This document shows, piece after piece, positions 1 to 10,230 of a stretch of 64,000 nt of DNA (positions within the stretch are counted from its first letter, which is position 1; each line of letters starts with the position of its first letter). The stretch is taken from assembly GCA_963169105.1 (NCBI GenBank), contig OY720639.1, forward strand, positions 85,232,593-85,296,592, read 5' to 3'. The translations under genes were made by a program, and so were the position numbers. Source of the DNA: Ceriagrion tenellum (Eukaryota; Arthropoda; Insecta; Odonata; Coenagrionidae). The notes under the pieces are model-generated. The model saw only the letters and a list, made by a program, of their open reading frames with translations, had not been told where the DNA came from and did not search any database.

Positions 1-149
1 GGTACAAAATCATAGACGGGGTATATCATGCCGGAGCTTACAAGCGAGTTTAGTAACTAATAATGATGTCAAGATATTTACCACAAGTGCAAAGACCTAT
101 GTGACCTAGTCAGAATCAAAGTATTCTAGAACTGATCTATCGCGACTAA

Positions 150-474
150 TATGGTATTTTATTATGCGTGGAAAAAATGACAATTTAAATCAATCGGTTC
201 AGCAGTCTATTTCCTTAATCTTATGCCTGCGATCGTCTCTACCATAATAGCTTGGCTAATTGTTAAATATGTTGAACGTACTGCAAAAATAAGTCAACAT
301 TAAAGATCTTTCTATCTATATTTTTCCCTTCGATCGGGTAGAGATTCCCACTCGAATTCCCTCAATGATTCACTAACACAGCCATGTTGCTGGTAATTTT
401 TTTTAAATCTAGCTGCTCTCCGCTATATTCGATCTAAATCTAAAACTAGCCAGACTTCGTGAGAGTCCCATATA
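150..474 (-). mobile_element. Family B retrotransposon, old RT C-terminal fragment
   Basis: Read on the minus strand, this stretch is colinear with the last third of the family B reverse transcriptase at 18444-19487: it starts at the position of the WDPYETG segment and runs to the CRTDR / FFPRT segment near the C-terminus. It has many stops and frameshifts, so it is an old dead copy. Its upstream end abuts the 3' end of a second B copy (475-890) in the same orientation, so the younger copy either inserted into it or truncated it. No 3' tail is visible at its low-coordinate end. Assignment is by eye alignment. Confidence 0.6.
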
Positions 475-890
475 CGTCTACGTCTACGTAATACCCTGCG
501 AGCCACCACGAGGGTGTGTGGCAGGGGGTGACTATCACCAAACATGCACTATTGACATGCAACTAGGATATTTAATGGAGACATGTTACGCGGGAAAAAT
601 GACATTTAAAATCTATCGGTACGACAATCTATCTCTCTAATCTTGTTAATATGATCAAACCTAGCATAATTCGCAGGGGTTCTCAGTATATATCTAACGT
701 CATCTGTGAACAACTCTGTTTCGAATTTACTTAAAAGGTTTAACCTAAATTTTAACCTGCGTTCTGATATAAATTTCCATCCTAGTTCTTCTATTAACCT
801 CGTAACACTTATACAATTATCATAACGGCCTTTAACAAATCTAGCGGACCTCCTTTGCACACGCTCTAATTCTTTTATCATACCTTATTT
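475..890 (-). mobile_element. Family B retrotransposon, 5'-truncated 3' end
   Basis: The minus strand carries an open stretch of about 91 codons (881 down to 606) reading LERVQRRSARFVKGRY, then LIEELGWKF and IREIDCRTDR. This matches the C-terminus of the longer B reverse transcriptase at 18444-19487. It is followed by a 3' UTR with the family signature (CCCTGC...GTGTGTGGCAGGGGGT on the complementary strand) and a short GACGTA tail at 475-490. This is the usual form of a 5'-truncated non-LTR insertion. It encodes no active enzyme, because the catalytic palm is missing. Confidence 0.8.
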
Positions 891-1340
891 AGTTAGCTCT
901 TTGCCAGGTGTGAGGTCTTTGTTAAAGTTATTTCGTAGAAGTATTATTGTTACTTTGTTCATTGTTACCGAGTTTAGGATCGCTCAGTTCTTTTGAGTAT
1001 AGCCTTCTATTTGTAGTTAAGCTTTCTTCCTTGGGAGTTCATTGCGAGTAGTGCTAGGATGTCTTCGAATAGGTCACCTGTTGGGATGATCAAAAACGCC
1101 GGCGAGCGTGCGGTTCTACGAGCCCGCATCGCCGAGTTGGAGAGAATCCTGCGGGAAAGGGTCTAAGGTCGAAAGAGTGGTATGCGTCCCGAAGGTGGAT
1201 GGAAATATACTAGCGGTGAACTCGAAGTCAGTCTCACGAGGGAAAATTATCATCGCTCCTTTACTTCAATCGCCTGGAATTAAAAAGAATAGTTATTCTT
1301 TGACGAAGTTTTGGATTTTAATTACGTCCTAGAAGCCACA
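891..1340 (+). other. Possible retroelement ORF1 start, unrecognised
   Basis: A short plus-strand frame starts at 1062 with MSSNRSPVGMIKNAGER followed by a heptad-like segment (RARIAELERILRER), and stops after about 36 codons. A second frame continues to 1332. A short charged coiled-coil start next to a B 3' fragment in the opposite orientation could be the ORF1 end of the same element, inverted by twin priming. Nothing proves the link; it could be unrelated unique sequence. Confidence 0.25.
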
Positions 1341-1450
1341 ATTGTTCACGATACACAAGCAACTGTGCCAACAATATCGACTCGGGATCAATCACGAAGA
1401 CGATGTGCATGTATATACAAGTAGCATTGAGATGTATGGAGAGGGCATTA

Positions 1451-1960
1451 CGTCATCAAACAATTGCCTGCCAACCAAAATAACAGCCATGTTGGTTATC
1501 CCGGCCCATTTCTTACTTCTCTTTGAGTAACACTTCAAAATGGACGAATCTGCGGATGGGTATTCACCATCCGTTCGAAATTTAAGGCAGGTGTATCTTG
1601 AAACATAAATTCGTTTCTTACGTCATCAAACAATTGCCTGCCAACCAAAATAACAGCCATGTTGGTTATCCCGACCCATTTCTTACTTCTCTTTGAGTAA
1701 CACTTCAAAATGGACGAATCTGCGGATGGGTATTCACCATCCGTTCGAAATTTAAGGCAGGTGTATCTTGAAACATAAATTCGTTTCTTACGTCATCAAA
1801 CAATTGCCTGCCAACCAAAATAACAGCCATGTTGGTTATCCCGACCCATTTCTTACTTCTCTTTGAGTAACACTTCAAAATGGACGAATCTGCGGATGGG
1901 TATTCACCATCCGTTCGAAATTTAAGGCAGGTGTATCTTGAAACATAAAGTCGTTTCTTA
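1451..1960. repeat. Tandem repeat, 3 copies of 170 bp
   Basis: Three head-to-tail copies begin at 1451, 1621 and 1791, each opening with CGTCATCAAACAATTGCCTG. They differ at only one or two bases per unit, so the amplification is recent. Each unit contains a 7-bp hairpin (CGGATGG / CCATCCG) near its middle. No coding frame is maintained through the array. The array ends at 1960, directly before the 3' end of a family C copy. Confidence 0.95.
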
Positions 1961-1974
1961 GTGCTATGTCAATC

Positions 1975-2880
1975 AGTCATTGGTCGTTCAATCCTAAGAT
2001 TGGTTGACGGCAGCCCTCCACCCTTCTCTATCTGATGCCGGTTCTCTTACCTCCTGGTATCACCTTCTACGTATACTTTCCTCTTTATTTGGTCCGTGAA
2101 ATTATTCGTGGGTAACCCTCTGGGGACTTTCCCCACAAAGTACCCCGCAGAAACCTTAGGGAAAAAATGATACGGTGGAATTGGCTGAAAATATGGAATA
2201 TGATAGGCATTGATGAGTAGAGCTAAAGTCTGAGTGGGCGTCAAGTGGTTAAAATTCTTATTTTAAAGTTAGAGGTCTTCGAAGTTATGATTTTCATAGC
2301 ATTTTTATTTACCCACTACAACTCTTCTTTCTTACCCATCTTTACCAATAGCTGGAACATTGGTGCCGAGTCCTCATCCGCCCAACGTGGAAGCCCTTGC
2401 GTAACTAGGGAAATTTTTAGGTGAGTCCATTGAAATGGGCCCCCCTGAATGCTGTGAAAATCACAACTTCGGAGACCTCTAACTCAAAAATAAGAATTTT
2501 TAACGACTTGATGGCCACTGAGACTTTTGACCTATATATCAATAATTATCATATTTCAACTTTTCAGCCAATTCCGCCGTAAGATTTTTTCCCATAAGGT
2601 TTCTGCGGGTTCCTTTGCCTTCAATTACGTTTTTAACAAACCCATTGTGCCTCAGAGTGTGTCCAACCCATCTCGTTCATCTTTTCTCTATTGTGTTCCA
2701 TATGGTTTCTTTCCTCTTCTATTCTTCTGTACACTTCATCATTTCTTATATTGCCCGTCCATTTTATCTTAAGCATCCTCCTCCAGCACCAGGTTTCAAA
2801 GGCTTCTAGTCTGTTCTGGTCAGCTTTTTCAATCGTCCATACTTCTGATCGCGCCATACACTCTATGAGTGCCATGTATT
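1975..2880 (-). mobile_element. Family C retrotransposon 3' end, split by an inserted element
   Basis: On the minus strand, 2875 to about 2620 reads as a retrotransposon C-terminal region: EVWTIEKADQNRLEAFETW, CWRRMLKIKWTGNIRN, YRRIEEERNHMEHN. The downstream part resumes at 2141-1985 with VPRGLPTNNFTDQIKRKVY and the family 3' end (GGAGGGCTGCCGTCAACCAA). Between the halves lies a 470-bp inverted-repeat element (2136-2617). The uninterrupted copy at 62500-62925 shows the two halves are normally contiguous. The copy is 5'-truncated and frameshifted. The family resembles the tails of RTE/Jockey-type elements, but I cannot assign the clade. Confidence 0.8.
2136..2617. mobile_element. Fold-back/MITE-like element inside family C
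   Basis: Two arms form a long imperfect inverted repeat: 2142-2300 pairs with 2450-2610. The outer ends read CCCCGCAGAAACC and GGTTTCTGCGGG. A further CAAAG / CTTTG match may extend the ends to 2136 and 2617. The interior (about 2300-2450) has no open frame. The element interrupts family C between the GGCAAA and GTCCCC segments of the uninterrupted copy. No clear target-site duplication is visible, so the superfamily is unknown. Confidence 0.8.
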
Positions 2881-3044
2881 CTTCTCGATTTGACCTTGGT
2901 TTTCCCCGCGAATGCAGGTTGTTATTAATTTACGGAAATTAATAATGGATGAAAGGATAATCCATATAAAATAAGTGTATGCATGCTGATTTCTAGTAAG
3001 TTAACGATGGAAAACATCGTAAAATTGCTAAATTAGAACGTAAT

Positions 3045-3232
3045 TCTGTTGACCATGAAGGACAATCATACATGCACTCCAATCACACCGTTCCCTTCCG
3101 GGGTAGGCACAGTCACAAAGTTTCACTCAAAAATACATATCTTTACACCTAACTCTGCTTCAATAATTTCCTCCATACTGACCTATCCTCACAAACCTCT
3201 TTTGCCTCATTCAAAATATCTCGGAAAGTAGT
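3045..3232 (-). mobile_element. Family E retrotransposon 3' fragment
   Basis: This segment is a diverged copy of part of the family E element at 4640-5175 and of the plus-strand copy at 29838-29995. They share the blocks CCGTTCCCT.CCGG.GTAGGC, GTCACAAAGTTTC and ACCTCTTTTGCCTCATT. It is the 3' coding and UTR part only and is broken. It runs directly into a family D fragment at 3212. Confidence 0.65.
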
Positions 3233-3346
3233 GCGGTAAGGGGTTGAGTTTTTGCTATCAATGGATGGGTGATATAATTTTCTTTAAAATGAGACCAAAT
3301 TCATTGTTTTCTAGGTAAAATTATATTTCGCTCAAACTACCTTAAA
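3212..3346 (-). mobile_element. Family D (TTAA-ended) element, terminal fragment
   Basis: The minus strand starts with the family terminal sequence (TTAAGGTAGTTTGAGCGAAATATAA, from 3346 down) and then follows the D copy at 34514 through its first 130 bases. The rest of the element is missing. TTAA is present at the outer end. Confidence 0.65.
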
Positions 3347-3919
3347 TAAAGTTGGCTCGCAAACATAGTTGAGGACATGTTTTTATCTGTACAAAATATT
3401 CACTATCATGAATAAAAACACAGCTCTAGGATACAGCTTTTTCACCTTCAAGTTCAAGGGTAGAAACTTATTCAATAAAAGCCACAAATGGCCACATAAT
3501 ATCGAATCTGATACTGATGTTCGAAACCGTTCGAATAGCGCAGTACAGACCGCATGAACTTGCGGCTTCCTCTCGTCATATCGCTGTACTGTGTTACATA
3601 ATATATTAACGTTTTCTACAACGGCTCTTCGTAAGGAACTAGAGCTCATCTGAAATTTAAGCCGCGACACTCTTCGTTCCCAGCTTCATTTTTACAATGG
3701 ATGTACCGGAGGGGTCACTCAGACCCCTTTTTATTTTATAAAAACCATTACTTCTAACTAAATCGTCACAGATCTTGCATATTTCTTGACTTTTACATCT
3801 TTTAGCGGGAGAATATAATCTGAAAATAAGAACCTCATAACAGCAAAAATATTTAATGTGCATGGCCATCCACCTATCAGTACCGGAGTGTTAGTGTCTC
3901 TCCCCGTTCTTCAATCATT

Positions 3920-4056
3920 GTATTTTACAGATGACGTGGTATAAAGTCACAAGCAGAGGTTCATATACTCCCTCCATTTTTTCATGGCAAATGTCAACCC
4001 TTGGGAGTATTTGAACCCCTGCGAGTGCCTTTGTACCATATCATCTGTAAAACGCA
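3920..4056. repeat. Inverted repeat (hairpin), 137 bp
   Basis: The left arm, 3921-3971 (ATTTTACAGATGACGTGGTA...), pairs imperfectly with the right arm, 4002-4055 (GGGAGTATTTGAACC ... ATCATCTGTAAAACG). Short frames crossing it on both strands show no recognisable domain. It is probably a small palindromic transposon relic. Confidence 0.6.
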
Positions 4057-4640
4057 ATGATTTTAAAATCGCCAATTTCGTCGTTATGTTAACGACAATG
4101 TTGGGTTTGTCCACCGGAGCAGTGGCTTTGCAAGCACGACTATTGTCTTTTGTGCAACAATGTAGACTTGAGGAGAGAATATCTAGTTCGCATAAACCCC
4201 CCTCGAAATTCGATTTACCGGAAAACAGCTTGGTGGTGTCACTGGCTAACATACCGGACTTTGCGATACCCCGGTATGCCCTAAATGCAGAAGGATAAAC
4301 AATTTTGTTCACAAAACACTACCTAGGTTGTGAGGGACCAAACAGGGAATGGGAAATTATTAAAAACATTTATAGAGACTTTGACACGTTCGGATATGGG
4401 GGCATTGGAGAAGAATATCTGTTAACATTAAATTTTAAATGATTTCCCGCCTTGTGTACTTCTCCTTATTTTGTTGTATGGTAGTGAAACATGGGTATGT
4501 CACGAGAGACATAAGAGTACACTAAAAGCATCACCTTCATAAATTACATTATTGCTGCTGTTAGATGCACATGACGTTGCTTCCTAATCATTCACAAAAG
4601 GTGGTATTATCGTATTTATGTGGAGTTAATCGGTATACCA
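4057..4640. other. No gene recognised
   Basis: Plus (3984-4298) and minus (4312-3947) frames of about 100-120 codons overlap here but show no recognised motif, no signal peptide and no homologue elsewhere in the window. The rest is AT-rich with no repeat that I could match. Confidence 0.4.
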
Positions 4641-5175
4641 CCAGTAATACATAGATACATACCAATCACGCCGTTCCCTACCGGAGTAGGCTCAGTCACA
4701 AAGTTTCGCTCATAAATACATATTTGAACACTAAATTCTGCTTCAATAAATTCCTCCATCCTGACCTATCCTTGCAAACCTCTTTTGCCTCATTTACCCC
4801 CATACACTGCTTCATACACGCTCTTCTGTTTTTTAAACTCCTAATATTCCTCCTCCTAAGAATTTCCTCAACCACATTCAACCACACTTTCTCGGCCTAC
4901 CTCTACTTCTCGCACCATTCATTTCACTCTTATATATCTGTTTCGCTATTCAACTCTCATCCATTCTCTCAACATGGCCAAACCACCGAAGCACACATAT
5001 ATGCCCATTACTGGAGCATCTAACCCACATTCATTTATCACCCACTCATTCCTGACCCTATCCATCCTACTTTTGCCGCAAATACTCCTCAGATAACTCA
5101 TACCCACGGCGTTTAGTCTACTCTTACATCTCTTATAATGAAAGTTATAATTATCACGATCCCGGTCGGTAATAA
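4640..5175 (-). mobile_element. Family E retrotransposon C-terminal fragment
   Basis: The minus strand encodes, in pieces, a retroelement C-terminus: CKSRLNAVGMSYLRSICG, KSRMDRVRNEWVINECGLD, then after a frameshift a FGGLAMLREWMRVE segment, and at 4887-4696 RRACMKQCMGVNEAKEVC and DRSGWRNLLKQN. The MxYLRxxxGxxRMDRxRN pattern is typical of the region downstream of reverse transcriptase in several arthropod non-LTR elements. No catalytic palm is present, and the copy is 5'-truncated and frameshifted. Related copies lie at 3045-3232 and 29838-29995. Confidence 0.7.
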
Positions 5176-5996
5176 GTTGTGTCACAGTGGGTGTGTCCAA
5201 TCAACCGCTTGTTCTTTTGGTCACGTCGTCATATGGATTCGTCCTTTCTTCGGCGGCTCTCAGCCGATGTGCGCGAAATTCAAGCTTCGCTGATAGCATT
5301 GGGCGCATGCCTAACTTCCTTTAAGCGGGTTATCTTTAGCATAATCGTTATCCAATTTCGCCAAGGACGGCGTGCAGTGAGAATATGGGGGGAGGAAAAC
5401 TGAGCGAGCTTATGCCCAACACTCTCCTGCACCCCCAAGTGAAGCGCATGAATAAGTAATAAACTCGCCGCCACCGGGTGGAGTAATACCACAGCTCAGC
5501 AGAGTTGAGAGAAAAAACATCTGTAGCATACATTGCTAACATGTGTCATCAAATAGAATGATGCACATTAATGATTTGCAAAAGATGAGCAAATCATTAA
5601 TGCGGGTATATATTAAAGTATTGGATCTGAAGGAAATGACAAAAGAAAACCTACATGCAATTCCCCGTCGATAAATATGGAATGTGACGCGACGATGTGC
5701 ACCGTCGAAAATGATCAAATCAAATATTTCTTACTGGAAAACTGCATTCACTTCTTCCCTCATCATATATAAGTTGAGTAAAATTTTTCACTTCATAGAA
5801 ATATTTTCTCAAAACTGAAAACAAAAATTATTTCTCCGATGAGAAACGATATGTCCGGCGATAACCCGTCTTTAGATGACTTTGAACCTCGAAATCCGGA
5901 TCGTGACAAATAAAGATATGTGAAATCGCGAAGTTTCGAGTCACCATTATAATAATATACCTATGCTTCATTAGTGGAATAAAGAAATAACTGATA
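5176..5996. other. No gene recognised
   Basis: Short overlapping frames at 5179-5403 and 5280-5542 show no family signature. The sequence is AT-rich from 5560 onward. No repeat shared with other parts of the window was seen. Confidence 0.4.
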
Positions 5997-6170
5997 AAAT
6001 GAATAAAACTGAAAAAGACTTAGCAATGTCCACTGGATTGTTATTAGTACAACGCGTTTCGACGCTAATGCTAATAATTTCCACGCTAATAATCGACGCT
6101 AATCGAAACGCGTCGTACTAATAAAAACCCAGTGGGCATTGCTAAGTCTTATTCAGTTTTATTCATTTTA
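5997..6170. mobile_element. Palindromic element with paired GAAACGCGTCGTAC modules
   Basis: The left arm, 5997-6063, and right arm, 6103-6170, are near-perfect inverted complements (AAAATGAATAAAACTGAA ... TTCAGTTTTATTCATTTT). Each arm, read toward its end, carries TCGAAACGCG followed by GTACTAATA and CCAGTGG. This is the 3' half of the module also seen at 26024-26056 and 57064-57096. The interior is a degenerate ACGCTAAT tandem. The upstream CTGANGA part is missing here. I read it as a fold-back derivative of a Penelope-like terminal sequence. Confidence 0.7.
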
Positions 6171-6179
6171 TTAATAATG

Positions 6180-7015
6180 TTCCACAGCATCTCACCGGAC
6201 TTCGCTGAAATACCTGATGACAAATGCCTGTCTGAGCAGGACCTCAGAGTGTAGCTACTAAAGTGTGCTAAAAATTCATCTGAAACTCAATTTTGCAAGT
6301 CCAATGTCAATATTCAAATTTAAACTGTCATAAATCAATGTTTATTATGTTATCTTGCTTGGTTTCCTTAATTCTTTCTGAACATTCACCGTTCATTTCA
6401 TTCCAAGAGATAAATACTTGAGAGTAGTAATAGTAGTATTAGTAAAATAGTAGGAAAGGCTGCAGTTGCAGAGTGATGAAGAGCGGTCCGTTCGGATGGA
6501 TTTTTCAGAATGTACAACCGAAACATTGGCCCATCGTACCAGAAAAACAAATAACAGGTTGAGAAGAATAGGACGTAAAGAGCAGATCGAACTAATTTCA
6601 TCTGCTTGGAAATAACAATGTAAATAATTTTACCCCATAAATCGCACATGCTTTCCCGAATGGTTTAAAGATGGATGCTTTGGAACGAATTGAAATTATT
6701 AAACAGTCAAGCAACTTTTATAAAGAGCTACTTTTTCCGCACTCTTCCCCACTCCTTCCCGATAAAATTTCTTTGTTGTGTAATAATCTGTCCAAATAAC
6801 AAACCCTTAATCTATGTTCCCTTGCCTCCACTCTCAAAAATAAGTTTTTTCTCCACAACCCCCCTTCCCCCAACATCACGTTGCTATCTCAAAAATCAAT
6901 AAATTGATATATACAAACAGTCGTACCTGACGACGTAGGAAATCTGTAAATCGCTTCGCACAAATAAAATAACTGTGGGAAAGTACGAAGCACTCATTGC
7001 AATATGGATACTTAA
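6180..7015. other. No gene recognised
   Basis: AT-rich sequence with short frames only (for example 83 codons, minus, 6649-6398) and no recognisable motif. Confidence 0.4.
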
Positions 7016-7017
7016 TT

Positions 7018-7410
7018 ATTAGTTCAATCCTGAGATTAGTTGAATGCACCCCTCCCCCTTCCCTGTCTAATGCTAGTTCCCTTACCTCCTCCCTTACCTC
7101 CTGGTAACTTTCCAATATACTTTCCTCTTTTTTTGGTCCATGAAATTATTCCTGGGTCTCCTCATCTGAGGACTTTCCACCTATTTTGCCTTCAAACCTT
7201 CAATGTTCTTCACAAACCCATTTCGTCTCAGGGTGTGTTCAAGCCATCTGGTTCATCTTTTCTGTGTACGGTGTTCCATATGGACCTTCCTCTTCTACTA
7301 ATCCAAAAACTTCATTATTTCTTATTTTTACCGTCCATTTTATCTTCAGCATCCTCCTCCAGCGCCAAGTTTCGAAGGCTTCAATTTTTTTCTGGTCAGT
7401 TTATGGATAC
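7018..7410 (-). mobile_element. Family C retrotransposon 3' end
   Basis: The plus strand shows the complement of the family C tail in order: TCAATCCTGAGATTAGTTGA (3' end), the CTTTATTTGGTCC-like segment, GTTCTTCACAAACCCATT, and TCAGCATCCTCCTCCAGCGC near 7347 (complement of the CWRRMLKI codons). Comparison with 62500-62925 shows a 5'-truncated copy with several indels and no intact frame. It ends near 7410, where the KADQN segment would continue. Confidence 0.75.
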
Positions 7411-8009
7411 TTGCATATGGTATACTTACACGATTTCTGAGATATTTAGTAATAAAAAAAACAGCAATTATGCGCTAAACATTTTACAACATTAACTCCA
7501 CGCTTCTATAAGTTTCTAAAACACAAATATTAAATTTCCATATGGTTCTTATTGTGACTATAGATAAATCTCACTCTGACTAACTATATCTACGCTATTG
7601 ACTCCGTCGCCGTTCGACCTCCACTGCAAAGAAGAGGAGCTGAACGGAGCTTCTGAGGAAGGCTTAATGGGAACGAGCGGGGGGGGGTGAGATGAGGGGG
7701 AAGGGAGCGAATGACAGCCCGTGGGGAGGAGAATAAGGTGAGAAGCGAGTGAAAGAGGTTGAAGGGAAAAAAGAGGCGAAGACCTGCAATATCCAAGCAG
7801 AAGCGACAGCCGCTTCTCAAACGTTCGAAAGGGGGGGTTGGTTGAGAAAGAGTTGCGGGGGCTTGCGAGGGAGAAACCCCTCCTGATTTTTTTCTTTTAA
7901 TAGACAATCGCCGACAAATTTCTGAGCCGCGCTCGCGTGGATAACGGGCAGAATGCAGCGAGAATTACAGCGTCAATCGCATATATAACATACTTATACA
8001 AGCGCAATA
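7411..8009. other. No gene recognised; GC-rich patch
   Basis: The first 180 bases are AT-rich. From 7600 to 7960 the sequence is GC- and purine-rich (GGGGGGG runs, many CpG). A minus-strand frame of 105 codons crosses this patch, but its composition explains it and no motif is seen. Confidence 0.35.
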
Positions 8010-8650
8010 GGTAGGTAGGTTTGGATTTATAGGGTGCGACGACAGCTATGGTCATTTAGCACCACGGTGTATCGGTATTAACAACCAGTGAATTTTCTAT
8101 TAATTTTTATGCGGAATTTTAGGATATTGAATTCTATAACTTATTATTTAATCCGGTCGCGTTTAAAAATTTTAAGACATTATTAATGGAATCAATGTCA
8201 TCTCCAAGAACTTTTCCTATCTCTCCACGTATTTCTAAGCTCTGACGTGTACCGCTATACTTTCTGCATTCGGTCAGGATATGTTTCACACTTAAGGGAA
8301 TATCGCAATCCTCGCAAATTGGCAGAGACTTATCTTCTGTGAAGGGTAAGCGTGTGTTAAGGCACAGTGTCCTATTCTGAGCCGGGTTATTGCCACCTCC
8401 TCCCTGCGGTTACTCCTCACAGAGGTTGCCCACGGTGATGTTATAGGCTTTATGGTTCGAAGTTTGTTACCTTGTAGCTCGGACCACTTGTCTTTCCACT
8501 TCTTTAGAGCTACGCTTCGTAGTACGGCTCTAAGGTCCTCGGCGGGTATCACAGTTTCTTCGGAATCAGGTACATTCAGGGCAATCCTTTCAAACGTGAA
8601 CATTACAGAGTTATGTCGATCCCGCACATGAAGGTGGTGATGTTAATAAT
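8010..8650 (-). mobile_element. Family F non-LTR retrotransposon C-terminal/3' end
   Basis: The minus strand from 8627 carries a frame with SVALKKWKDKWSELQGNKLR followed by IKPITSPW, RRNRREEVAITRLRIGH and ALTHAYP. After a frameshift it continues as CDIPLSVKHILTECRKY. The NKLRxIKPxxxPW ... REExxLTRLRIGHxxLTH ... CxxC-H-C arrangement is the conserved tail after the RNase H-like region in I/Jockey-type elements. The coding part is followed by a UTR ending in an ACCTACCTACCTA tail (plus strand TAGGTAGGTAGG at 8010-8022). The copy is 5'-truncated near 8640, where a TA-flanked element follows. Confidence 0.75.
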
Positions 8651-8654
8651 AATA

Positions 8655-9386
8655 CAGGATGGTGATCGTCAGGGAAAACCGGGAGAACCTGAAATTGTCA
8701 GGGAATTTTGAATTTCTGGAAAAAAAGAGGGAAGTGTCGGGGAATTCTCCTAACAGTCAGAGAGAGACTGGAATAGGAATGTGCGAATTGCGGGTGATTT
8801 GCATTGCGGGTGACTCCGTAATAGTGGAACTCCGTGGCTAGTCCCGGATAGCTTGAAATTTGGAATAGGAATCATTGTCATTTTTCTACCATTACGTTTA
8901 TCGGCCAGTCTTTCCCGCCCTTAATTTCACCAACTAAAACGAACGTCCGTCGCTTACGTGCACAGAACATGCCCCATCAATTAGTAGTGAATCGGACGTA
9001 CAATGTATCCCTTTTGTATATCCTTATTGCGATATTTGCCTAGTTGTGTTAAAAATCATGATAACAATGTATTACGCTCATCACAAGGAATCCGAGGCTA
9101 TGTCGTTCGGAAAATTTTGCCTCGCGTATTTTTCTTAACTTCCGAAACTCAGGTCGAGATGTTGCTGGAGCATACTAGCTTATAGTAAATACATGCTTGC
9201 AGTTCTAAAAATACGAGACGATGATTAGAAAATTCAAAGCTGCCGTAGAAAATTTAATTCAGCAGAAAAAAATATTCCAATAATAGATGGCCTTTTGGCA
9301 AACAGTCAGGGAAATTGTTAAATCCATCAGGGAAAAGTCAGGGAAAGGTCAGGGAATTCGAAAATCGGATTTCAGTAGCCACCCTG
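8655..9386. mobile_element. TA-flanked non-autonomous element with CAGGGTGG ends
   Basis: The left end CAGGATGGTGATCGTC and right end GTAGCCACCCTG are inverted complements and are flanked by TA at 8653-8654 and 9387-9388, as expected for Tc1/mariner-type integration. Subterminal segments are rich in the repeated word TCAGGGAAA or its variants (8679-8720, 9301-9352). No transposase frame is present. The superfamily assignment rests on the TA flanks only. Confidence 0.6.
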
Positions 9387-9506
9387 TAATAAGTTAAAAT
9401 TTTTTCATCGCTCAGGCTATACCATCCTGATGGCAAAAATTACCTGCACATAATTACCAACTGATTCGTTATGGGCCTACATTTTCCTTATGTATTTATA
9501 TGAGAA

Positions 9507-9700
9507 TCGGGTTTAACAATGCTCTCGGTCTTCAAGGAGATGGTTAACCAAAAGCGTGAATCTTCAAGCATTTTTATGAACGATTTTGTTTTTCAAAACA
9601 TTTCGGGTTTAACAATGCTCTCGGTCTTCAAGGAGATGGTTAACCAAAAGCGTGAATCTTCAAGCATTTTTATGAACGATTTTGTTTTTAAAAACATTCA
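9507..9700. repeat. Tandem repeat, 2 copies of 96 bp
   Basis: Copies begin at 9507 and 9603 with TCGGGTTTAACAATGCTCTC and are nearly identical. A single frame (9519-9800) runs through both, so the peptide LSVFKEMVNQKRESSSIF appears twice. The unit length is a multiple of three, so an open frame can persist by chance. Confidence 0.9.
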
Positions 9701-10230
9701 TGAATTCAAAATGAAAAAGTGTGATGAATTTCGAATGCTATCCAAAGTTCATAAACTTTTCAAGCAATTTTCCGTGTTTTTTTTATTTCACCAATTTTAA
9801 ATGAATGCGAAATTCGATTGAGAGAATAAGAATCACTATTATACTTTCTTTCGTCTGGCTTTCGTCTCGACTTCGTAAAAAAACATTATTTCTAATTTAA
9901 ATATGAATCAGAAAATAAGGCCACAAGAGAGCAAGCGTTACGCATTTCGAACGCTATCGCAAGTTTATAATATTTTTGTGCAAATTTACGAATGTTTTTT
10001 TTTTCGAAAAAATAACGAATTCAAAATGAACACTATATTCTGTAGAAAGAATAATAGTTTTTATAATATTACAAACCTTTCTTCTGGCGCTCGTCTCGAC
10101 TTCTTCACAACCAGTATTTATAATTTAAGTACGCAGCAGAAAAAGACTGCAAGTTAAAAAGCGTAACGCATTCCAAATGCTATCGCAAGTTTTCCAAATC
10201 TTTCCCCGTGCAAAGAGTGTTTGGTCAGGC
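9701..10230. repeat. Diverged tandem repeat, period about 230 bp
   Basis: Blocks recur in order: TCTGGCTTTCGTCTCGACTTC (9853) and TCTGGCGCTCGTCTCGACTTC (10083); GCAAGCGTTACGCATTTCGAACGCTATCGCAAG (about 9931) and its relative near 10158. A third, more diverged block is at 9727. These look like old tandem units adjacent to the younger 96-bp duplication. Confidence 0.6.

Noticed and set aside
3947..4312. 121-codon minus frame as a host gene
   Set aside because: Overlaps a 104-codon plus frame and a palindrome; no domain recognised.
7040..7495. 151-codon plus frame as a gene
   Set aside because: Antisense of a family C fragment; the minus strand gives the recognisable protein blocks.
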